From a virus, in IMG/VR virus record IMGVR_UViG_3300020188_000012, positions 1 to 49,864 of that record: 49,864 nucleotides of DNA; one strand, given 5' to 3'. Shown one piece after another: positions 7,173-14,905 of this stretch; positions within the stretch are counted from its first letter, which is position 1; every line of letters starts with the position of its first letter. The position numbers and the translations under genes were made by a program. The notes beneath the pieces are model-generated. The model was not told where the DNA came from and ran no database searches. It saw only the letters and a list, made by a program, of their open reading frames with translations.

Positions 7173-8644
7173 TTGAGTTTTACCTTGCTGATTTCATAAT
7201 CGAACTGTTCACTGTTGTAAATATTTAGTCGTTCTGTAAAATGGTTCAATGTGAAGTTGGGTTGATTACGAAATGTCATATCGTCAGCAATATCAAAAAT
7301 CAAAACGGAATCTTTATTGTCCCCCTTACGCAGTCCACGTCCAATTGATTGGAGCACTCTAATCTTACTTTTAGATGGGCTGGCGAGCACGATGTTGTTA
7401 ATGTTGCGAATATTAACACCAGTACTAAAAGTCCCATAACTCGCAATAGTGATAGAGTTTTTTTCATTTTCGACAGTTGCCCTAATATTCTCTCTTTCTT
7501 CAGTACTAGTATTACCATAGATAAAGAATATCTTTCTCATTCTATCGTCAAAGAAACCATTATCTCTGGCATCAATTACTTTGTCGTATAACAGTTGTCC
7601 TTGATTTTCTACCAACTGAAATAGACAAAGTGTGTTGCCTGGAATGTGAAAAAGAAGATTACTGATAAACTCATTGCGTATTTCAGATGTGCCAAGATAC
7701 TTTAGTTCATCTGCATATGTCATTCTCTCACGAATATTCGGATGTTTGAGAACCAGACATTTTATTTTCAAGTCTGCCAGTGACTTATTATCCATCAACT
7801 CCTTTGTTGTCGTAACTCGTTCTACAGGACCAAACAATCCCTCCAATACAAGTCGATGAGTCTCTGTCCCATCAAGTGTCCCTGTAAAACCAAAACGATG
7901 CTTACAACTATGTAGTTTACTCATAATCCCTGTGAGTGACTTTGCCTTGAATAAATGTGCTTCGTCACCAATCACACAACCGAAATCATCAAAGTATTTC
8001 TTTGGCATCTTGTATAGAGATTGCCAAGTTGATATCACCACATCCTTTGTAACTTTTGTATCATGTCCCTGATAAACTCTTTGACAGTATGTGCCGGGTG
8101 ACCAACCATAGTCTTCGAAGTCACTGTACATCTGTTCTACCAGTGAGGTTGTAGGAACAAGAATGAGCGTCTTGAGTCCTGCCATGTGGTAGTAACGAAC
8201 CAGTGAATAGATTATAAGTGACTTACCAGAAGCAGTAGGACTAAGAATAAGGGCACGATCATTTCCCACGGCATGAGAGAAAGCCTGAATCTGATAATCT
8301 CGCACCTTGATGGATTTTCCTTGCGACCTAGGCTTGAGACTTTTGATAAACCCTCTTGCCACAGAACCCACAACATTCCGTTCATTTTTTACTCCTTCTT
8401 CTAACTCATATGATACATTATTATCATCACAATACTTCGTGATGTAGTCAAGTAGTCCAACGTATATCTCACCATTTGCGGGTGAGAATAATCTTATCTT
8501 ACCATCCCAAATACGTTTGCGATACATGGGCATGAACTTTGCACCAGGCACCTCAAAGGTAAAGAATTCTGTGAGTTCACGCCTTGTGGACTCAGACATG
8601 TCTTCCAGTAGTAGATATACTTCATTCTTCTTAGATATACGCAT
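7169..8644 (-). CDS. uvsW: RNA-DNA and DNA helicase UvsW
   Basis: SF2 helicase that unwinds R-loops and branched DNA and switches T4 replication from origin to recombination mode. From ATG 8644 the 491-aa product has the UvsW N-terminal domain (FFTFEVPGAKF, WDGKIRLF), Walker A PTASGKS at 136-142, a DEAH box near 227-230, GFTGTL (motif III) and QSIGRGLRKG (motif VI). The ORF opens 18 codons earlier, but that would overlap the upstream oxygenase gene by 68 nt, and T4 UvsW aligns from MRISKKN. No strong Shine-Dalgarno precedes it, so translation is probably coupled to the upstream gene, with a 14-nt overlap. Confidence 0.95.
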   Translation of the reverse strand: MRISKKNEVYLLLEDMSESTRRELTEFFTFEVPGAKFMPMYRKRIWDGKIRLFSPANGEIYVGLLDYITKYCDDNNVSYELEEGVKNERNVVGSVARGFIKSLKPRSQGKSIKVRDYQIQAFSHAVGNDRALILSPTASGKSLIIYSLVRYYHMAGLKTLILVPTTSLVEQMYSDFEDYGWSPGTYCQRVYQGHDTKVTKDVVISTWQSLYKMPKKYFDDFGCVIGDEAHLFKAKSLTGIMSKLHSCKHRFGFTGTLDGTETHRLVLEGLFGPVERVTTTKELMDNKSLADLKIKCLVLKHPNIRERMTYADELKYLGTSEIRNEFISNLLFHIPGNTLCLFQLVENQGQLLYDKVIDARDNGFFDDRMRKIFFIYGNTSTEERENIRATVENEKNSITIASYGTFSTGVNIRNINNIVLASPSKSKIRVLQSIGRGLRKGDNKDSVLIFDIADDMTFRNQPNFTLNHFTERLNIYNSEQFDYEISKVKLK

Positions 8645-9197
8645 TTTGTAGTGTTCGAGGTTCACCGTAGTGTCCTCTGACCAATATGTTCCATGCAATA
8701 CTTATGCGTTCATTTGGAGTGGGTGGAACCCAATGCATAAGCCATGATGGAAAGAATAATGCAGTGTCTACAACAGAGTTAAACTGCAACATACCAGAGT
8801 TGTCCCAATCTGGCGTATTTCTAGGTTTGAAGATTGTCGCAGATGGTCTGGGGTCGAAGAACTGAATAGGAGCACCACTCTGTAGATAATAGACACCAGA
8901 CAGAACATTATTGGAGTGCGTGTGGGGTGGGTGCGAGTTTCCTTCTGAAAGAAGGTTTCCCCACATATTAGTAATCTCTACGTCCTCAAACTCGTATCCA
9001 CTGTTTGTTAGAATGGTCTTTGATGTCTTCAGAATCTTTTCTGCAAGAGGACGAAAAAAAGAAGTGTTGTGTAACTCATCATCCTTACTGCCATTCTTGA
9101 TATGAATTAACATATTCTTCTGGTCAAATCTATCAACATCCATTTTGACTTCATGAATAGATGTAGGAAAACACTTGTATGTTTTCACATCAACCAC
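8631..9197 (-). CDS. Putative 2OG-Fe(II) oxygenase (TIGR02466-like)
   Basis: Small non-haem iron dioxygenase common in marine T4-like phages. The N-terminal CFPTSIHEV, HPPHTHSNNVLSGVYYL (iron-binding His and the strand after it), DPRP and FPSWLMHWVPPTPNERISIAWN (second His and 2OG-binding Arg) follow the family pattern. There is no ATG before the conserved CFPT segment. GTG 9197 has GGAG 9 nt upstream and is chosen; GTG 9188, in a GTGA overlap with the upstream stop, and TTG 9212 are alternatives. The target is unknown: relatives hydroxylate amino-acid side chains or small molecules. It is translationally linked to the next 2OG oxygenase gene. Confidence 0.75.
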   Translation of the reverse strand: MVDVKTYKCFPTSIHEVKMDVDRFDQKNMLIHIKNGSKDDELHNTSFFRPLAEKILKTSKTILTNSGYEFEDVEITNMWGNLLSEGNSHPPHTHSNNVLSGVYYLQSGAPIQFFDPRPSATIFKPRNTPDWDNSGMLQFNSVVDTALFFPSWLMHWVPPTPNERISIAWNILVRGHYGEPRTLQNAYI

Positions 9198-9727
9198 GAT
9201 ACAATACTCCAACGTGTTCCCTTAGTGACAACTTCTGCTTCGTGTGGATACATAAAGTTTGATGGGAACACTACGGCAGACCTAGCCTTAGGTTTCATAG
9301 TTTTCGTTGCAACTGTGAACTTACCACCCTCGTAGTCATCATTCAGATACAACAGAACTGTTGCATGTGGGTATCCATAGTGTTGTCCGTGACTGTGATG
9401 AATGCTGTCGTAGTGTTTAGACATGAACCCACCTTCTGAATATCTATTGATACGAAAGTCTGTGAGATGTTGAACAGAGAAATATGGATGGTCTGTCATA
9501 TACATGTTGATGGCATTCACGAAACACTTCTTGAGAGGTTCATAGAGTTCGTGTGTGTTGCGAATCCAGAACTCATCCATGTTTACTCGTTCGTCTGAAT
9601 TGTCCACCTCACCTGTCTTATTTGCATATGTTGATTTCTGGTAATCTAGGTTTGCGACCATAATCTGATCAGTCAAATCTTTGGAAACCATATTCGAGTA
9701 TTCCATAATATATTTTTCAATGTCCAT
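9185..9727 (-). CDS. 2OG-Fe(II) oxygenase, prolyl 4-hydroxylase type
   Basis: The 180-aa product has the double-stranded beta-helix pattern of P4H-type dioxygenases. The HxD iron ligands are in SKHYDS, followed by HATVLLYLNDDYEGGKF (a P4H hallmark), then FPSNFMYPHEA with the distal His and TKGTRWSIVSWL with the 2OG-binding Arg. P4H-like enzymes are frequent in marine T4-like phages and may hydroxylate virion or host protein side chains; the substrate here is not evident. ATG 9727 shares one base with the stop of the AdoMetDC-like gene (TGATG), so the two genes are translationally coupled. Confidence 0.88.
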   Translation of the reverse strand: MDIEKYIMEYSNMVSKDLTDQIMVANLDYQKSTYANKTGEVDNSDERVNMDEFWIRNTHELYEPLKKCFVNAINMYMTDHPYFSVQHLTDFRINRYSEGGFMSKHYDSIHHSHGQHYGYPHATVLLYLNDDYEGGKFTVATKTMKPKARSAVVFPSNFMYPHEAEVVTKGTRWSIVSWLM

Positions 9728-10083
9728 CAAACGCCTCTTTCGATAAATGTCTTTTTGATTTCTTTGGGTTCAAAGAATTCGTATATCACTCTCTGTGCAA
9801 CATTAACGTTATACTCTTTACAACTAAAGATATCAATGTAGAAATCACCTGTCGCATCCACAAAGTGTCCTGTAACATTACTTGTCTCAATCATCTGACA
9901 AAAACTAAAACCACCAATCTTTGGGTCATGTTCAGCAAAGTGTTCTATTAGTAGAGGTCCATAAGCTTTCATATTAATTTCAAAAATAAGTTCTCCTACA
10001 AAATAACTAATATTTCCTTCACTAGAAATCTTTTCGATGTTGCCAGACTTACAATCAAACAGTGTGTGATAACCCCAAATCAT
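9727..10083 (-). CDS. AdoMet decarboxylase (SpeD)-like pyruvoyl enzyme
   Basis: A 118-aa protein with the fold pattern of bacterial class 1B AdoMet decarboxylase, a self-cleaving pyruvoyl enzyme of polyamine synthesis. S68, H73 and C88 have exactly the spacing of the Ser63/His68/Cys83 triad of the Thermotoga enzyme, and YIDIFSC matches the D-x-F-T-C segment. The residue before the cleavage Ser is Thr (E66-T67-S68) where the family has Glu, and the HTWPE motif is replaced by HFVDA. Since some SpeD homologues have become ornithine or arginine decarboxylases, the substrate should not be assumed. speD is a known cyanophage cargo gene. The start forms ATGA with the uvsY stop. Confidence 0.7.
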   Translation of the reverse strand: MIWGYHTLFDCKSGNIEKISSEGNISYFVGELIFEINMKAYGPLLIEHFAEHDPKIGGFSFCQMIETSNVTGHFVDATGDFYIDIFSCKEYNVNVAQRVIYEFFEPKEIKKTFIERGV

Positions 10084-10511
10084 ACCATCCCAGCCTCAAA
10101 CTTCTTCCAATCAGTTGCATTACGAATGTCCCACCCACGATTGTCAATAGACTTAATGATACCCTTGCAGTAATCCACACAGGTTTCATAATATCCAATC
10201 TTGTTCTGTAGGCGTAAAATATCCTCATCTGACTGCACATACATTTGCAAGTCAGTTTTCATTACCTTTATGTCAAAGGGTTTTGCAGCATAGACCTTTG
10301 CATCTGCCTTACCACCATAGTACTCCCACTTCTCACGATAGAGTTGTTGGTGGTCTGTCCGTGCTTTGATGAGCATCAGTTCGAAGTCGGATTTAAAATC
10401 TAACCACTTCTGTTTGATTACTTGGTTCTTGTAGGATTCTTGATCAATGTGTTCATCATTTGTAACTGGAAGGTCTTCTTTTGCAATACGCTTCAATTCA
10501 TCTAAATTCAT
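10080..10511 (-). CDS. uvsY: Recombination mediator UvsY
   Basis: UvsY loads the UvsX recombinase onto ssDNA coated with gp32. The 143-aa product is the right length and shows the helical, charged pattern of UvsY: an N-terminal MNLDELKRIAKEDLPV, a middle WEYYGGKADAKVYAAKPF segment conserved in marine T4-like phages, and a C-terminal QNKIGYYETCVDYCKGIIK-type helix. ATG 10511 has only a weak GGGA about 5 nt upstream. It lies directly downstream of a candidate structured RNA and a late promoter, so its expression may be affected by that leader. It overlaps the SpeD-like gene by ATGA. Confidence 0.88.
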   Translation of the reverse strand: MNLDELKRIAKEDLPVTNDEHIDQESYKNQVIKQKWLDFKSDFELMLIKARTDHQQLYREKWEYYGGKADAKVYAAKPFDIKVMKTDLQMYVQSDEDILRLQNKIGYYETCVDYCKGIIKSIDNRGWDIRNATDWKKFEAGMV

Positions 10512-10525
10512 GTTTATCCCATATT

Positions 10526-10648
10526 AAAAAAAGTGAGCAGAGTTGATTATACTCTCTTTGTATATATTGACCCTAGTGAGGCTTGCCGAGGTGTCACTAG
10601 AAATTAAGTCTCAGATTTAATAAATGTTAAAGTTTATCGCATCTGCTC
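10526..10648 (-). ncRNA. Candidate structured RNA or structured uvsY leader
   Basis: If the late promoter at 10654-10661 uses the same 5-nt spacing as elsewhere, the transcript starts at 10648 with GAGCAGA. That heptamer is complementary to TCTGCTC at 10541-10535 of the same transcript, which is followed by AC and seven Ts (10532-10526). The result is a transcript of about 120 nt whose 5' end pairs next to a U-tract. Inside is a perfect 7-bp hairpin CTAGTGA/TCACTAG (10600-10594 with 10579-10573) with a 14-nt loop. A small local hairpin AGAGT/ACTCT (10555-10551 with 10543-10539) competes with the closing stem. No known riboswitch or ribozyme core was recognised. Confidence 0.45.
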
Positions 10649-10653
10649 GTTTT

Positions 10654-10661
10654 TATTTATA
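10654..10661 (-). promoter_or_regulatory. T4-type late promoter upstream of the candidate RNA and uvsY
   Basis: A perfect TATAAATA box on the minus strand in the gap between the 2OG oxygenase gene and uvsY. The predicted start, six bases downstream, is the first base of the closing stem of the candidate RNA. Late expression of uvsY, or of an RNA upstream of it, would follow. Confidence 0.7.
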
Positions 10662-10665
10662 TTAA

Positions 10666-11283
10666 TTATTTTTTGACAAGTTCAATATTGAAAGCGATAC
10701 TGATTCTTTTATTTTCATCCTGTTGCGGCATCACCCCATGCATTAAATGACTTGGAAACATCACCATATTACTCGTTTCAGTTCTCACATAAATGTATGG
10801 AGTATTACGAGCACTGAGTTTTTTCAGTGGTGGTTGTTTCATCACATCTGCAATTGGAGATTTGAAAACTAAAGGACCATCCAACTCATTTGATGTTGGG
10901 TAATATATACCGCTTATATCTGAGCCTGGATGATTATGAGTCTCCTGAGTATTTCCCTTTTCATAAGCATTTAACCAACAGTCTCGAATCTTTAACCTGT
11001 AATTCTCTAAATCATAATCCATGTGTTCACAGAGAACTTTTGCATTTTCAAGTATCGGTTTCTTGAGTTCTCTAAACTCTTTCCTGTTCAACAAATTATC
11101 ATGAATACCTGATACATACAATTCACAAGACCAGTTCACTGGTTTTTTATTTTCATTCTCTTTCATAAAAACATCTATGTTATCAACGATGCTTTTATTA
11201 AAGTCTTCCATATTTTCAATCTTTTTTTGTAACACTGGAATTGTAAAAAATCCATTTATATTCAAACGTGTTCCCATATACAT
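10666..11283 (-). CDS. Putative 2OG-Fe(II) oxygenase (TIGR02466-like)
   Basis: A second member of the small dioxygenase family seen at 8631-9197, here 205 aa. It has GFFTIPVL at the N-terminus in the place of the family's F-P-T-P motif, ETHNHPGSDISGIYY with the iron-binding His, FPSHLMHGVMP with the distal His, and NKRISIAFN with the Arg that would hold 2-oxoglutarate. AGGAG lies 10 nt before ATG 11283. It follows the 75-aa gene by 13 nt and ends just before the late promoter of the next unit. The target is unknown; its place after tail genes allows a virion protein as substrate, which is inference. Confidence 0.75.
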   Translation of the reverse strand: MYMGTRLNINGFFTIPVLQKKIENMEDFNKSIVDNIDVFMKENENKKPVNWSCELYVSGIHDNLLNRKEFRELKKPILENAKVLCEHMDYDLENYRLKIRDCWLNAYEKGNTQETHNHPGSDISGIYYPTSNELDGPLVFKSPIADVMKQPPLKKLSARNTPYIYVRTETSNMVMFPSHLMHGVMPQQDENKRISIAFNIELVKK

Positions 11284-11296
11284 AATCTAAAAACTC

Positions 11297-11524
11297 CTAA
11301 TCTGGAACCCTCCCAAAATTATTACTGTAATTTTCAAGAATATAATCATATGCCTCATTCATTGCAGTATTATATTCATCTTCCGTGTATGTATCACTAA
11401 AATTATCCATTGCAGCCTGTCTTGCATCAAAAATTGAATTATCAGGTGTAAAGTTTGGATTTGGTAAATTTTCTTTGCCAATCTCAATGTATTTTGCTAG
11501 TAAAAAGTCATACGGTTCAGCCAT
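11297..11524 (-). CDS. Small protein, 75 aa, unknown function
   Basis: The product begins MAEPYDFLLAKYIEIGKENL and is acidic and Tyr/Asn rich, with no recognised motif, signal peptide or membrane segment. ATG 11524 is preceded by AAGGAG at good distance, so it is a real gene in the head-tail cluster rather than a chance ORF. It lies 10 nt after the 437-aa structural-type gene and may be a chaperone or small virion part; nothing in the sequence decides this. Confidence 0.6.
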   Translation of the reverse strand: MAEPYDFLLAKYIEIGKENLPNPNFTPDNSIFDARQAAMDNFSDTYTEDEYNTAMNEAYDYILENYSNNFGRVPD

Positions 11525-11534
11525 GATTTACTCC

Positions 11535-12848
11535 TTAATAAAATGCATTTTCAATGTAAGCCCACTGAGCGGTATCTTTATGCCAAATGCCGAGATCGCG
11601 ATTGTTTGCCATGAACACTGGGTAGACGGTAGTATCTGATGTTGAGGTAAATGTATGTATTGCTTCTCGTTTTTTTGTCACAGTATGGCTGCCATCTGAA
11701 TTTGAAAAGTCGATTGTAATAGTATCCATTGCAATATCTGAACCACTTGTATAAAGTCTTACTGTTCGATATAAATCCTGATTTTGTCCACTTCTATCTT
11801 GACCGCAAGTATACTTTGAAAAGTTGAGGCTCTTCCTCATGCCATCCAACCCTACAAGGAAACATTCTCCCGCTGGTATAGATGTTCCACCATCAAAAGC
11901 TACTGAACTGCCAACGGTTGCTGTACCACCTGACCATGTAATTGGAAATACTGCTGAGTTAGCTGGATTTGCTGTATCCAGATGTATTAAAACATTACCC
12001 CAAGTTGTGGACAGTAAAACAGGTCTTGCAGTACTACCAGTATGTGTTGGTAGAGTTACTGCACTGTCATTATCTGTTTTTGTTATTGCACCGCCCGCCG
12101 TACCTGTCCAAGACATATGGTTGATGTCAACTCGTGTCGTTGCATCAGTAAATGTGTTTGAGTCAGTATAATTTGTGTATATAAACTCATTTGTCGTTCC
12201 GACATTTGCATATGCCTTCCCAGAACTGCCTGGTGATGATATATCATCATGGTAGTGTGCAGTTGAGTTAGAGGTTATGGCTGATACCGTAGTACTTGCA
12301 CCGCCTTGGTACGTCCCCATAAGAAATTTCTGGCGATTAGAGTTTGAACCATGTACACCTTGCGTATCATTTATTCGCACACCACCGTTATATACTTCTA
12401 CTTCGGTGTATACGTTGACATTGTTATCAAAACTCTCAAGGTCGGCAGCAAGGTCGGTATAATACATTCTTGCCGTAAAAGCACCAGCAGCAGAACGCAT
12501 ACCCCATACACCTTGTTCTCGTCGCAGCTGCATCCCAGAACCAGAATGAGATGTGGACCCTAGATTATACATTGTCCAATCAGATGCAAGTTCCGTAAAT
12601 GTATGAGTCGAAGTATTATAAGAAATTGGTGTTGTTGCATAAAGGTTGGTATTGTATGGTGCGACCATCATCAACCAATTATCTGCGGCAGTTACAGAAT
12701 CAGTTTCACCAACATCATAAACCCAATCACCACCAACTGCCCAAATACCCTGATCAGATGAACTTGTAAGTGTTGTTGTATGTACTTTAGCTGTCGGGAC
12801 TGCGCCGCCAGAACCAAACCCTGCCATGGTATATCCAAAATTTGCCAT
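11535..12848 (-). CDS. Putative virion structural protein (fibre/appendage type)
   Basis: The 437-aa product is rich in Ser, Thr, Gly and Asn, has few Lys and Cys and no enzyme motif, as is typical of beta-rich phage fibre or appendage proteins. It begins MANFGYTMAGFGSGGAVPTA and ends with an aromatic WAYIENAFY. A Gly/Ser/Thr-rich middle alternates with short predicted beta strands, and GQDRSGQNQDLYRTVRLY stands out as a more polar segment. AAGGAAAAGGG precedes ATG 12848. It is between two recognised structural-type genes and probably belongs to the virion, but I cannot assign it to a T4 gene product. Confidence 0.6.
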   Translation of the reverse strand: MANFGYTMAGFGSGGAVPTAKVHTTTLTSSSDQGIWAVGGDWVYDVGETDSVTAADNWLMMVAPYNTNLYATTPISYNTSTHTFTELASDWTMYNLGSTSHSGSGMQLRREQGVWGMRSAAGAFTARMYYTDLAADLESFDNNVNVYTEVEVYNGGVRINDTQGVHGSNSNRQKFLMGTYQGGASTTVSAITSNSTAHYHDDISSPGSSGKAYANVGTTNEFIYTNYTDSNTFTDATTRVDINHMSWTGTAGGAITKTDNDSAVTLPTHTGSTARPVLLSTTWGNVLIHLDTANPANSAVFPITWSGGTATVGSSVAFDGGTSIPAGECFLVGLDGMRKSLNFSKYTCGQDRSGQNQDLYRTVRLYTSGSDIAMDTITIDFSNSDGSHTVTKKREAIHTFTSTSDTTVYPVFMANNRDLGIWHKDTAQWAYIENAFY

Positions 12849-12859
12849 ATCCCTTTTCC

Positions 12860-13447
12860 TTATATACTTTCAATCTCGTAAAGTGAGTATGCGAACGTTG
12901 CACTCACAACAATATAATCAACGTCAGTTGCAGCCTGAGTAAACTCTAGTGCGTCTAGTGAAGTTGGGTAGAGGTCACGAAAGAATACATTAACCACCGG
13001 ATTATTCTTGTTTGATAGAATACTCAAGGATGCATCAGAGAACATTGCTCTTGCAGCAGTTGCGGGTTGTACATCACCAATATCTCTACTTGATCCTCTT
13101 GTAGAAGATGGAGTTGCAGATGTTGATGCACGAAAGTTCTTGAACTGGTCTGTGCTTTTTGGAAAACCAATCGCGGTAATCCACTCATGTAATGACAGAT
13201 AGTTCTCTAGATACTCATCACATATAAACGATATTGTGAGGGGGTCATAGGTCACCTTATCACCCATCATTGGAAGGTCTGTGAGTCTTGTTGGCATAAC
13301 TGCATTACCCATACTGATAGATGGAATAGACGCAGATACAGTGAAAAACTCCACCTTTGGAAGTTGGTGAATGTTAAACTTAAATTGAGTTGGACTTAGG
13401 TAGTCTAACTTCTCAGGTTGTCTGTCTATTGTTCTTGTTGTTGCCAT
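12860..13447 (-). CDS. Tail-tube / baseplate-tube-like protein (gp19/gp54 fold)
   Basis: The 195-aa product resembles the tube-fold family of T4 gp19 and gp54. LPKVEFFTVSASIPSISMG matches the strand with A-x-x-x-P, and DPLTISFICDEYLENYLSLHEW corresponds to the gp54 segment for assembly with neighbouring subunits. It is more likely a second tube-type or baseplate protein than the main tube, which is encoded at 20076-20609. The ORF opens earlier with TTG, but the terminator hairpin of gp23 and the late box TATAAATA lie inside that extension. ATG 13447 is therefore the start, and the predicted transcription start is at that ATG (leaderless mRNA). Confidence 0.65.
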   Translation of the reverse strand: MATTRTIDRQPEKLDYLSPTQFKFNIHQLPKVEFFTVSASIPSISMGNAVMPTRLTDLPMMGDKVTYDPLTISFICDEYLENYLSLHEWITAIGFPKSTDQFKNFRASTSATPSSTRGSSRDIGDVQPATAARAMFSDASLSILSNKNNPVVNVFFRDLYPTSLDALEFTQAATDVDYIVVSATFAYSLYEIESI

Positions 13448-13452
13448 GTAAG

Positions 13453-13460
13453 TATTTATA
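13453..13460 (-). promoter_or_regulatory. T4-type late promoter placed for leaderless transcription
   Basis: A perfect TATAAATA is followed by CTTAC and then ATG at 13447. With the usual late-promoter spacing the first transcribed base is the A of ATG. There is no room for a ribosome binding site. The box lies directly after the terminator of the gp23 unit, so the tube-like gene starts a new unit. Confidence 0.75.
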
Positions 13461-13461
13461 A

Positions 13462-13493
13462 GAAAAAGGGAGACACCCTTTCGAGTGTCTCCC
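13462..13493 (-). terminator. Intrinsic terminator after gp23
   Basis: GGGAGACAC and GTGTCTCCC (13468-13476 with 13485-13493) form a perfect 9-bp stem with an 8-nt loop, followed on the minus strand by TTTTTC. It sits 33 nt after the major capsid gene stop and isolates this highly expressed gene from the next late promoter. Confidence 0.9.
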
Positions 13494-13525
13494 AAGTTTG
13501 ATCACAAACTTTCTTTTTCTTATTA

Positions 13526-14866
13526 TTACATAAGGTTTGTGACTTTAACGCGACGATACCAAGCGTTGGTGTTTGCGTCGAGTGAAGCGTCAGTATTGAC
13601 GGTATCACCAGCAGCAACGGCACCAGCAGCAGCAAATGGGTTAGCAGCCATTCCATAGCGTGTCTTGAACCCAATCTTTGGCTGGAAGGAACTCTCACCA
13701 ACGGCGCGGACCATCTGTAGTGGAACATATGGGCAATAGAAGAACCCAGCGTCGTAAGGTGATGTACCCTTGTAACCAACAACGTAGTACTGAGAAGCAG
13801 CAACGTTAGCAGAATATGGATCAACATATACCTTATAACGACCGTTCATTGTACCAGCGAATGTGTTGGCAGTGTCATCAACGTTTAGTGAGTTGTTGAG
13901 GGCAGGGGTGTAATCGAGAACACCAGCCATCTGTAGGGCAGAAGCAACGTCTGCGGAACAGATGATTGTGTTACCCTTACCGCGACGTGTCTGCTGACCA
14001 ATTGCGTTAGCATCACGTTCGATCTGGAACATTAGACCCTTGAACTTCTCAACTGACCAACGACCGTTTGAGTCAGTGTCTAGGTCGAAGATACCAGCAG
14101 TAGTTGTGTTAACTGCGGCACCCTTGACAGCGGTCACATATAGTGAACGGATGACTTCACGGTTGATTTCAGCAAGAATTTCTGTGCTGAGAATGTTGGA
14201 AAGTTCTGTCTCGGCGTCAAGACCGTGGATTGCCTTAAGGTCTTGTGCAAGTTCCATTGTGTACTCGGCCTTTAGAGCACGGGACACAGCAGTAACGGTT
14301 GACTTCTCAATGGAGAAAGCCATCTCACCGAAAGCATTTGCACCACTGTCACCAAGAGCTTCTGCCTGTGAGCGTGTCATACCAGTTGCTGATGTGTATG
14401 TGCCTGGGGAAGGTGAGTCGTTAAGAACAGCAGGGTTAGTTTCTGTTGCACCAACGTCGCCACCACCGATTGTACCAGCAGCGTTCTGGTTTGAGATGTC
14501 TGGCATTGCTTCATCAACGAGAGCTTCTGCACCATCCTGAGAGGTGAATGAAGAACGCATTGCGAAGATTAGACCAGTTGGACCTGTCATTGGCTGAACA
14601 CCGCAGACATCATAAGCAATGAGGTTTGGCATTGCGCGACGAACTAGGGAAATTAGAATTGGATCCCATGTGTCCATCTGTCCACCACCCATGCTGTTGA
14701 CAGGGGCGGTTTCTGCGAGGAAACCCTTGTCCTCACGGAGAGCCTTCTCTTGGTTCTCTAGGATAATTGTAGTAACAGCGCGCTTGTAAGAATCTTTGAT
14801 CTCTGGAAGATCAGAGTGATCTAGGACGGGCTGCCACTTTTCTTGTAGATGTTCTGTCTGAAACAT
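13526..14866 (-). CDS. 23: Major capsid protein gp23
   Basis: The 446-aa precursor of the head shell protein. The N-terminal delta region, an amphipathic MFQTEHLQEKWQPVLDH helix, ends at LAE-TAP (residues 50-52), which fits the cleavage site of the prohead protease gp21 (x-x-E), so cleavage after E52 is inferred. Downstream, PILISLVRRAMPNLIAYDVCGVQPM-type sequence and FAMRSSFT are hallmark gp23 segments of T4-like phages. AAGGAG precedes ATG 14866. The gene is followed by a strong terminator. It is the last of the head genes 20-67-21-22-23, as in T4. Confidence 0.97.
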   Translation of the reverse strand: MFQTEHLQEKWQPVLDHSDLPEIKDSYKRAVTTIILENQEKALREDKGFLAETAPVNSMGGGQMDTWDPILISLVRRAMPNLIAYDVCGVQPMTGPTGLIFAMRSSFTSQDGAEALVDEAMPDISNQNAAGTIGGGDVGATETNPAVLNDSPSPGTYTSATGMTRSQAEALGDSGANAFGEMAFSIEKSTVTAVSRALKAEYTMELAQDLKAIHGLDAETELSNILSTEILAEINREVIRSLYVTAVKGAAVNTTTAGIFDLDTDSNGRWSVEKFKGLMFQIERDANAIGQQTRRGKGNTIICSADVASALQMAGVLDYTPALNNSLNVDDTANTFAGTMNGRYKVYVDPYSANVAASQYYVVGYKGTSPYDAGFFYCPYVPLQMVRAVGESSFQPKIGFKTRYGMAANPFAAAGAVAAGDTVNTDASLDANTNAWYRRVKVTNLM

Positions 14867-14905
14867 TTGTTTCTCCTTATTAATTAATTACATCTAAGTG
14901 GTTTA

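Noticed and set aside
10526-10648. Hammerhead ribozyme or SAM riboswitch in the uvsY leader
   Set aside because: The hammerhead core CUGANGA/GAAA is absent and no SAM-II or SAM-V pattern could be built by eye.
10674-10702. Plus-strand TTGACA-N17-GATACT in the end of the oxygenase gene
   Set aside because: The -10 match is only 4 of 6, and no gene or structured RNA lies downstream on that strand.
14040-14540. Plus-strand ORF of 166 aa
   Set aside because: It lies wholly inside gp23 on the opposite strand and shows no independent start signal or motif.
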